The notes below the pieces were generated by a model. It was given only the letters and a program-made list of their open reading frames with translations, was not told where the DNA came from and searched no databases. 64,000 nt of DNA from Adiantum capillus-veneris (Eukaryota > Streptophyta > Polypodiopsida > Polypodiales > Pteridaceae): NCBI GenBank assembly GCA_014529385.2, contig CM043942.1, forward strand, positions 7,753,001-7,817,000, given 5' to 3'. Numbering within the stretch: the stretch's first letter is position 1; each line of letters starts with the position of its first letter. A program made the translations under genes and the position numbers. Shown here one piece after another: positions 58,104 to 64,000 of the stretch.

Positions 58104-60733
58104 TGTGAGGTCCCTACCCTGTTACCATATCCATTTGGCAATAGGAGGGTACCTAGCAGGTCGCTAGGCCCTAGTCGCTTGAGAAAACATAGTCAAGAAG
58201 GAATTGATTTCCAACGGACGGTATCTCATCACCAAGTAACTTGAGTCCGAACCATTGAAGAGGGTTCCTAGCCCTGTCTCGTAAACAAAGCATGAAGTAA
58301 TACAAAAATTCTGTACGTCCCTAATTCTCACCTTCCAAAAGTGAAAAAATCAAAATACCTTTTTCCCCATAGCTTTGAGGGGCACGTATATTTGGGACTT
58401 CTCAAGTCCTGGCACAATGAGTTTCTAATTTTTCTTCTCTTAAATAAAGAGAGAGTAGAGAGTTTCTCGACTAATCAAGACCACCACTGTGAGTGGCAAC
58501 CTGAGCCAGCCCCACTTCCCCCCCCACACTCACACTTTCTTGCTTGTTTTATAATTACTACCATATGATTGTTCATACAAAAAATTCCTCTTTATGATTC
58601 CCATCACAAGTTTGTTAGAACATCCCTTAAACATAATCAAAGCAACACCAACACAATCTTATCTAGAAGAAAAACAACATGAGACCCTTCCTCATTAAAA
58701 TATCCCAACCTCAAGAGTTCACTCCTCTTGGTGAGAGTTTATAGCTCTCGGTGTCTTTAGTTGCACATACAACTAAATTGTCCTGCAATTTGGTCACAAA
58801 TCCACAGCGACTAGCTTGCAACCTAGACACAAACCCGCAAGTTGTGTGCATCCATATGCACTGCTTTAGCGTTCACTCCGCTAAGCCCTCCTCCATGGAT
58901 ATCAAAGGGTGTTTTAACTATATCGGTATAGGATTTTGAATGAAGAAGGTTTGAGGTTTTCCTACTAGGTAAACATTTCTTTTCTACTTCAGACAATATA
59001 TCCTGAAACAATCCCTCCATGCTAATACAACTTAAAGGAATTTAACAAGCTCAATTGATGCGGTTTTGAATCGGGACTAGCGCAATGTTTATGTAGTTTT
59101 CTAATTCCTAATTACTCATGATTCATTAAACACAAAAGAAGTTTCATACCTGTTCTTGGGTAATAACATCACTTTGTGTGATAAGTGGCACATCCTCATT
59201 CACTAAGGCCTTTTCTTTGCCTTTACAATCACTGGTTCCAGCTTCGTGATCGTGTGATTCACCATATCGAGTTGTCTTGGGTGCCATTCCCACTACTAGA
59301 TACTTAACTTAACTTGAAAAGTTCTAAGCTAAAGTATAAGAATCCAATGGAAGTAGAGTAAATGATGATAAGTGTTTTAATTCCAAAACATATATGGTTA
59401 TTCCACACATCAAGCCAAAACCATATGCTTTCTTAATCTTGCCATAATCTTATGATAAACATGTGTTATAACCTATACAATAATCACATGATTAATCACT
59501 TATATCTACCTACAAGAACAATCCATCATTTTAGTCGGGCAAAATTCTTGAATATGATTAGCTAGTTCATGCAAGCATCTAGGATCCATTGATGAATAAT
59601 TGTGCATGCAATCAACACAATTGATTATGTAATCAAGCAGTGAGACCTTCATTACTTTTAAATGTAGAGAAACTACCATAAAATAGGTATAATGATTGTT
59701 GATTTCCAATTGAGGATAGGTAAATAAGAGTATAGCATTTGATAATAGAGTAGCAATTGGAAAGGATTCCAATTGAATAATAATATGGTAGTAATTGGAA
59801 AGGATTTCCAATTGAATAATAATACGGCAGCAATTGGGGAACCCAACTGAGAGAAGAGATTGATAATAACTTGATTAGATAATAGATTTACATTACCCAA
59901 ATGTGCTTTGGAGTTATTGATCTCTCAAAGCTTCGATGCGGTAGTCACCAAGTTGTTTTCCATAGCAGTAGAGCTCCCTTCTCCCAGTGTGTTCAAGTGT
60001 GTGTAAAATTAAGTGGGAATGCCTTTTATATAGATTTGGGAGGTTCCTTGTTGCCCAAATCAGCCCAATACCTCCCCTATTCGCCCCCTCTTGCTAAAAT
60101 CATGTGTAGAGCTGTCACAAGCTCCCACTTAGTCATTAGAGGTGTCCCTCTTTACCCTTTTGGGTGATACACCTCATGTACTTACCCATGCTTATAGTCA
60201 ACCATACCATAAGAGATGGGTACATGGCTATAAGTCATTTATGGGCATCCATGGACATACATAAACATGCACATACATACAAATACATACCTTAAAATTT
60301 AGGAATTAGTTTATTAACACTAAGATGAAAATTAGTTGTTTAAAGTGAGCTTAGCTTATCAGAATTTAATTTTGAAAGTTGCTATTAAAAAGACAAGCTT
60401 GAGGATGAAAAGCTAAGGTGTCAGATGCACACACCTACTATATTTAGCAATTTTTGGAGCAGACAACTAATTTTATGGAAATTCAAGACGGGGTAGATTT
60501 AGACGAGACGGTCGTGTTTAGGTGGGTGCAAGCACCTCAAAGCTTACTATATTTGGACAAAGATGACAAAAGAGCAAAAAATTTACTTTTGAAAAGCTTA
60601 CATCAATATATTCATCATTAGTACATCAAAGGTGAAAAAACTACCAAAAATAGAAACTTTTTATTTATGACCAAAATGGCATGATATTAATCCTTTACAT
60701 TAGAATCCCTCCCAAGGGTGCAGAGACCTTATA
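58104..60733 (-). repeat. 5' LTR of element A (2630 bp)
   Basis: Direct repeat of the split left LTR. It begins (plus strand) TGTGAGGTCCCTACCCTGTT and ends ACCTTATA, where the expected CA has changed to TA. The minus-strand TATATAAA box is at 60025-60032. It shows the empty target site of element B at about 60668-60685. Confidence 0.92.
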
Positions 60734-60738
60734 AAGAG

Positions 60739-61050
60739 AGTTTTTTCTTGAGTCACAATCACGTTTGGGGCCGTTTGGAGAACCACGATCGTCCCAATCA
60801 TCCTGCACACGCGTGAATGAGAGACATGTTAATTCAAGAGATTTATTAAAAATCACATGTGCTTTAAAAAAAGAACAATTAGTAGATTATATGTTAGCTA
60901 TATTCTCAATAGGAAAATTCAGAGAAATGACTAAAAATATATTTAAATAAAGTACAATGAGTAGAAAAAGAGAGCAAAACTTAGAAAAAATAAAAATAGT
61001 ACTCAAAGTATAATTTTAAAATATGCAATGAGTAAGAAAAGAAAGAGAGG
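60739..61050 (-). other. CACTA flank and unassigned AT-rich DNA
   Basis: Immediately after the AAGAG duplication the minus-strand frame joins, across element A, to the CPCTKCR start of the CACTA transposase. About 60760-60820 is GC-richer and could be more of that gene. From 60830 on the DNA is AT-rich and nothing is recognised. No CACTA terminal repeat was found. Confidence 0.5.
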
Positions 61051-61521
61051 CTAAAAATTAATGACTTCACATTGATCCTTGTAGTGAGCAATATCTTCCT
61101 CTAGTTCAACCAAGGGCTGATCTCTATCCATATCCAAGCGAGCATAAAAGTTGGAGTCATAGTGAGGAATGTAGCAACCAACCACAAACATGCCTTGACC
61201 ATTGGGTGGGCTGATTTTCAGCCATAAGTAGCGTTTATACTTATATTCTTTGACAATGGAAACATCTTTCAAACCCTTTTTGATCATACATGTTACACCT
61301 CCTTGGCCTCTACGTTGCTTTGCATTTTTTGTCCACATCAAAGAATGCACATCATATTTGTCAAATCCAAGAATTCGTTGCGCATCATACTCCCATGTTT
61401 CGACAAGAAGTATCACATTGGCGTCATGGGTAAGCTCATCAATGCCAATTCCCGCATTCCATGGATAGCCGTTACTATTCCAAAATATTATTTGCAAGCG
61501 TGAGTTGGTCTCATAGATCAT
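61051..61521 (-). pseudogene. LINE ORF2, endonuclease N-terminus, truncated
   Basis: The frame reads LQIIFWNSNGYPWNAG, then VILLVETWEYDAQRI (catalytic Glu), GGVTCMIKKGL and LWLKISPP, the order of a LINE AP endonuclease. It ends at DQCEVINF, just before the expected GDFN motif. The ATG lies two codons after the ORF1 stop and in the same frame. Loss of everything downstream makes the copy inactive. Confidence 0.75.
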
Positions 61522-61527
61522 GTGTCC

Positions 61528-62460
61528 CTATTTGTTGGGTGGACTTGCATCCTCCTCAAGTGACTTTTCTTCTTGAGATGGCACCTTGACCTTCTTGGTT
61601 CTTTTCTCATATGCTTTGCGACATACATTTTGTTGCATAAGAGTGTGATCCTCATATACATTACAACCCATTCCTTTGAGGTAGATCCAACTATTGTCAA
61701 GGATGATCTTTCTCTTTACCTCATCAGCCATGGTACATACAATAGGTCTTTCTCCCAAGCAAGGGACTCCTTGTTTTCCAACTGGATGTGCACCATAAGC
61801 CATGATTCCAGACATGCCAAAGTGTGTAGCAAAAAACTCTTCAATAGAAACCGCGAGAGATTGGGGTGTTTCCATGCTTTCCTCCTTGATTCCACGAATG
61901 ATGATGTTCTTTGAGCGTTTTTGCCGTTCTTGCAATTCTTGAGTGTCCACATTCTCTACATTCTTTGCTTGGACAACGGCTTGCATGATAGGAGATATAG
62001 AAACCACATTATCCTTACATATATCAGCCCATGATTTGGATGCATTTCTCATCTCACATACATCATGTCGTATTATATCTATTGTTTCCTCTTTCAATAC
62101 ATGATCACTTTCAACTTTGCTCAAGAGCTCTTTCATTACATTCATGTCCACAAGAGAGCACTTACATTCTTGAACTTCATTCTCAAGATACACCAAGCGT
62201 GTTGTTTTCATTTCAAGAACCTTCTTGAGGTGCTCATTCTCCACAACAAGAACTCTTAAAGAACCATTCTCCATTGCAAGTACGTGCAACTCTTCACCTT
62301 GCTTATTGACGGTTTCTTGTAATGAGATCAAGTAAGCCATGATCATTGCTTCCGTTGTTGTAGATGATGTGGTTGGATTAGCATCCAGATTCCTTGAATA
62401 ATTTGCATCATTCTCCATGGCAAGTGTGGATTTTTCACCCTTGCAAGTTTTGTCCGACAT
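61528..62460 (-). CDS. LINE ORF1 with coiled coil and RRM-like domain (310 aa)
   Basis: From MSDKTCKGEKSTLAMENDAN it shows a central heptad-rich region (about residues 50-140, with LHVLAMENGSLRVLVVENEH), then NIIIRGIKEESM, an RNP-like strand resembling the start of the RRM in L1-type ORF1 proteins. A basic C-terminus (YEKRTKKVKVP) ends at SPPNK. No CCHC knuckle is present, unlike usual plant L1 ORF1. The frame is intact. The start at 62460 is preferred because the longer open frame upstream runs through CT microsatellite. ORF1p would trimerise and bind LINE RNA. Confidence 0.65.
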   Translation of the reverse strand: MSDKTCKGEKSTLAMENDANYSRNLDANPTTSSTTTEAMIMAYLISLQETVNKQGEELHVLAMENGSLRVLVVENEHLKKVLEMKTTRLVYLENEVQECKCSLVDMNVMKELLSKVESDHVLKEETIDIIRHDVCEMRNASKSWADICKDNVVSISPIMQAVVQAKNVENVDTQELQERQKRSKNIIIRGIKEESMETPQSLAVSIEEFFATHFGMSGIMAYGAHPVGKQGVPCLGERPIVCTMADEVKRKIILDNSWIYLKGMGCNVYEDHTLMQQNVCRKAYEKRTKKVKVPSQEEKSLEEDASPPNK

Positions 62461-62559
62461 TGCCTTCAAGTCGACAACAAAAACGCAAAGTTTTGACAGT
62501 TTTGATAGTTTTTTCAGTTCTAAGATGCTATTACAGCAAAGCCTTCCATTGCTAGGGAG

Positions 62560-62707
62560 AGATAGAGTGAAAGAGGGAGAAAGAGAGACTAGAATAGAGA
62601 GATGGAGAGGGAAAGAGAGCATAGAGAGAGTAGATAGAGAGGGCAAGGGAGAGAATAGAGAGAGGGAGAGGGAAAGAGAGATTAGATAGAGAGAAAGAGA
62701 TAGGGAG

Positions 62708-62762
<55 letters not shown>

Positions 62763-62820
62763 TAGAGAAAGAGAGGGAGAGATAGAAAGAGAGAAAGAGA
62801 TAGATAGATAGATAGATAGT
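62560..62820 (+). repeat. Compound microsatellite (GA, TA, GATA)
   Basis: Imperfect GAGAGA words, a (TA) block at 62707-62732, more (GA) and a GATA block at 62800-62818. It separates the 3' end of one LINE from the ORF1 start of the next. Confidence 0.85.
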
Positions 62821-62872
62821 TCTATTATCGTCCTGGGAGGTCAAATATGACCTATGGGACCAAATGAACATG

Positions 62873-63665
62873 TCACGTGGTGTGAGTGGAGTTCATAAGT
62901 GACTCTCGATGCTCAAAAATGGCTGAAATGAGCGTCGCAATAGAGATTCCACATCGTGGTTGGGAGAGGAAGGTATGTAGGGAGAGATCATGGCTGAATA
63001 TATGGGGAAAAGAGGACCTAATGTGGTCAAAAGCTGAGCACTCAAGTAGTGTGTGGTACTCACTCTCTCGCACTTGACGAGGGCATAAGGTGCAAAGTCG
63101 ATGACACTCCTCGCCAGTGCCCCAACGTCCTGTCTCGCAGCGTAGAGAATGGGAGCTAAGACGAATGGAGTCAATGGTGCAGATTGCACTCAACGGGATG
63201 GGCTCAAGGATGTAGGAATGGGTTCGGTTACCTCGTTCTGAGAAGAAGAGAGATTTGTAGTTTGGGGCAACATGTGTGGTGTAATGGCTGAAGCGAGAAC
63301 CTCCGGATTTCTCCCAAGCCGTGATACATTGGCGTTGTAAGAAGGCCTCATTAACTTGGGAGTCGATCGACGCATCCTTGACCAAGTGACATGCATCCCA
63401 TCTTTCAAACCATTTCTTGATATCAAGCATCCACCCCGAACTTAGTATTTTGCTCTTGCATGTCTTTTGAACCATTTGACTTGCTTCATATGCGATTCTA
63501 GGAAGTCGATGCAAAGGGCTACGTTGTGTCTTACGCATGTACTCCACAACCCTTTGCATGCCCAAGACCTCAATGGGAAGCAATCCGGACTCAAGAAGTA
63601 AGAGCATGTAGGGTGTTTGTGTCTTGACTTGGAGAAAGTTGGTGAGAAAACGCTTTTGGACATTT

Positions 63666-63672
<7 letters not shown>
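62873..63672 (-). pseudogene. 3' end of a LINE ORF2 (C-terminal domain)
   Basis: The minus strand reads LQNVQKRFLTNFLQVK, LLESGLLPIEVLGMQRVVEY and HRLPRIAYEAS, typical of the post-RT region. Near the end it reads CHRLCTLCPRQV and YHTLLECSAFDHIR, the cysteine/histidine-rich C-terminus of LINE ORF2. The stop is at 62873-62875. The RT core would lie upstream but is replaced by a GA microsatellite at 63673, so the copy is 5'-truncated. The serine/leucine-rich part of the open frame beyond 63672 is a microsatellite artefact. Confidence 0.75.
63072..63138. repeat. Left arm of a perfect 67-bp inverted repeat
   Basis: Identical to the reverse complement of 63934-64000, 795 bp away. It encodes the CETGRWGTGEECHRLCTLC segment of LINE ORF2 on the minus strand. 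Confidence 0.95.
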
Positions 63673-63711
<39 letters not shown>

Positions 63712-63740
63712 AAGAGGGGGAGAGGGGGGGAAAGAGAGAT

Positions 63741-63793
<53 letters not shown>

Positions 63794-63930
63794 AATGGAG
63801 GGAGAGAGATAGAGGGAAAGAGAGGAACAGAGGGAGAGATATAGAGAAAGAGGGAGGGATAGAGAGATAGAAGGGAATGAGGGAGAGCTAAACCCTAAAG
63901 ACAAATAGAGAGATAGAAAGAGGGAGAGAT
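63673..63930 (+). repeat. (GA)n-rich microsatellite block
   Basis: Nearly pure (GA)n at 63670-63708 and 63747-63790 plus GGGA-rich imperfect repeats. It is the centre of the inverted LINE arrangement. Confidence 0.9.
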
Positions 63931-63933
63931 AGA

Positions 63934-64000
63934 GCGAGACAGGACGTTGGGGCACTGGCGAGGAGTGTCATCGACTTTGCACCTTATGCCCTCGTCAAGT
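63934..64000 (+). pseudogene. LINE ORF2 C-terminal fragment, inverted copy, runs off the window
   Basis: It reads CETGRWGTGEECHRLCTLC on the plus strand, identical over all visible bases to the minus-strand LINE copy. It is 5'-truncated at the GA block and continues beyond the window edge. Confidence 0.85.

Larger units (their letters stand above)
30233..60733 (-). mobile_element. LTR retrotransposon A, gag-only, host of nested B and C
   Basis: The right (5') LTR is 58104-60733. The left (3') LTR is 30233-32596 plus 55028-55088, split by element B. The perfect target duplication AAGAG lies at 30228-30232 and 60734-60738. The own internal region is only 55089-58103: two tandem gag copies and a leader. 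No protease, reverse transcriptase or integrase is seen, so A is non-autonomous. Primer-binding site and polypurine tract place it on the minus strand. Confidence 0.92.

Noticed and set aside
61573-61914. Plus-strand ORFs across 61250-62260
   Set aside because: Antisense shadows of the minus-strand LINE ORF1 and ORF2.

Overview
This window looks like repeat-dense nuclear DNA of a large-genome land plant. The evidence is a plant-type L1 LINE, Ty3/gypsy LTR elements with a second RNase H, a CACTA (TNP2-type) transposase, a bulb-type mannose-binding lectin gene with introns, and a decayed PPR motif of the type common in plants. A fern or other non-seed vascular plant is plausible from the mix, but that is only a guess. 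There are no bacterial operons, no rRNA or tRNA genes I could confirm, and no CRISPR array. Apart from the lectin gene and one orphan terminal exon, almost everything that can be identified is transposable-element DNA.

Left part (1-20 kb): a Ty3/gypsy element, called D here (about 1536-17014, possible TCCAG target duplication), has its 5' LTR split by a second, complete 8.8-kb LTR element, E (1833-10615, perfect GTAAG duplication). E keeps gag and protease, but carries an intact reading frame of unknown function where reverse transcriptase and integrase should be. The body of D is broken by a 3'-truncated L1 LINE (11215-14198). D's protease, polypurine tract and 3' LTR (15831-17014) follow. 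A solo LTR of the D family lies in reverse orientation at 18408-19593, flanked by a perfect TCTAT duplication.

Middle (20-26.8 kb): an orphan terminal exon on the minus strand; homopolymer G tracts; a fold-back structure whose arms are fragments of a retroviral-type protease; and a three-exon bulb-type lectin gene (23268-25533). A 269-bp tandem duplication inside its lectin exon puts the gene out of frame.

Right part (26.8-60.8 kb): a four-level nest, all on the minus strand. A CACTA transposase (26800-30227, resuming at 60739) is interrupted by LTR element A (30233-60733, AAGAG). The left LTR of A is interrupted by element B (32597-55027, ATGG). The integrase gene of B is interrupted by element C (35472-47066, ACAC). 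B and C are related autonomous-type gypsy elements (gag, PR, RT, RNase H, second RNase H, IN) with 2.5-2.9 kb LTRs. A has only gag, present as a tandem duplicate.

Right edge (61-64 kb): non-LTR retrotransposon pieces on the minus strand. One is a 3'-truncated copy with a coiled-coil/RRM-like ORF1 and an in-frame stop before its endonuclease ORF2. Upstream of it is the 3' end of another LINE ORF2. Both sit against long GA/CT microsatellites, and the window ends in a perfect inverted copy of the LINE C-terminus. I found no cellular pathway or defence system; the noteworthy content is transposon architecture and the lectin gene.
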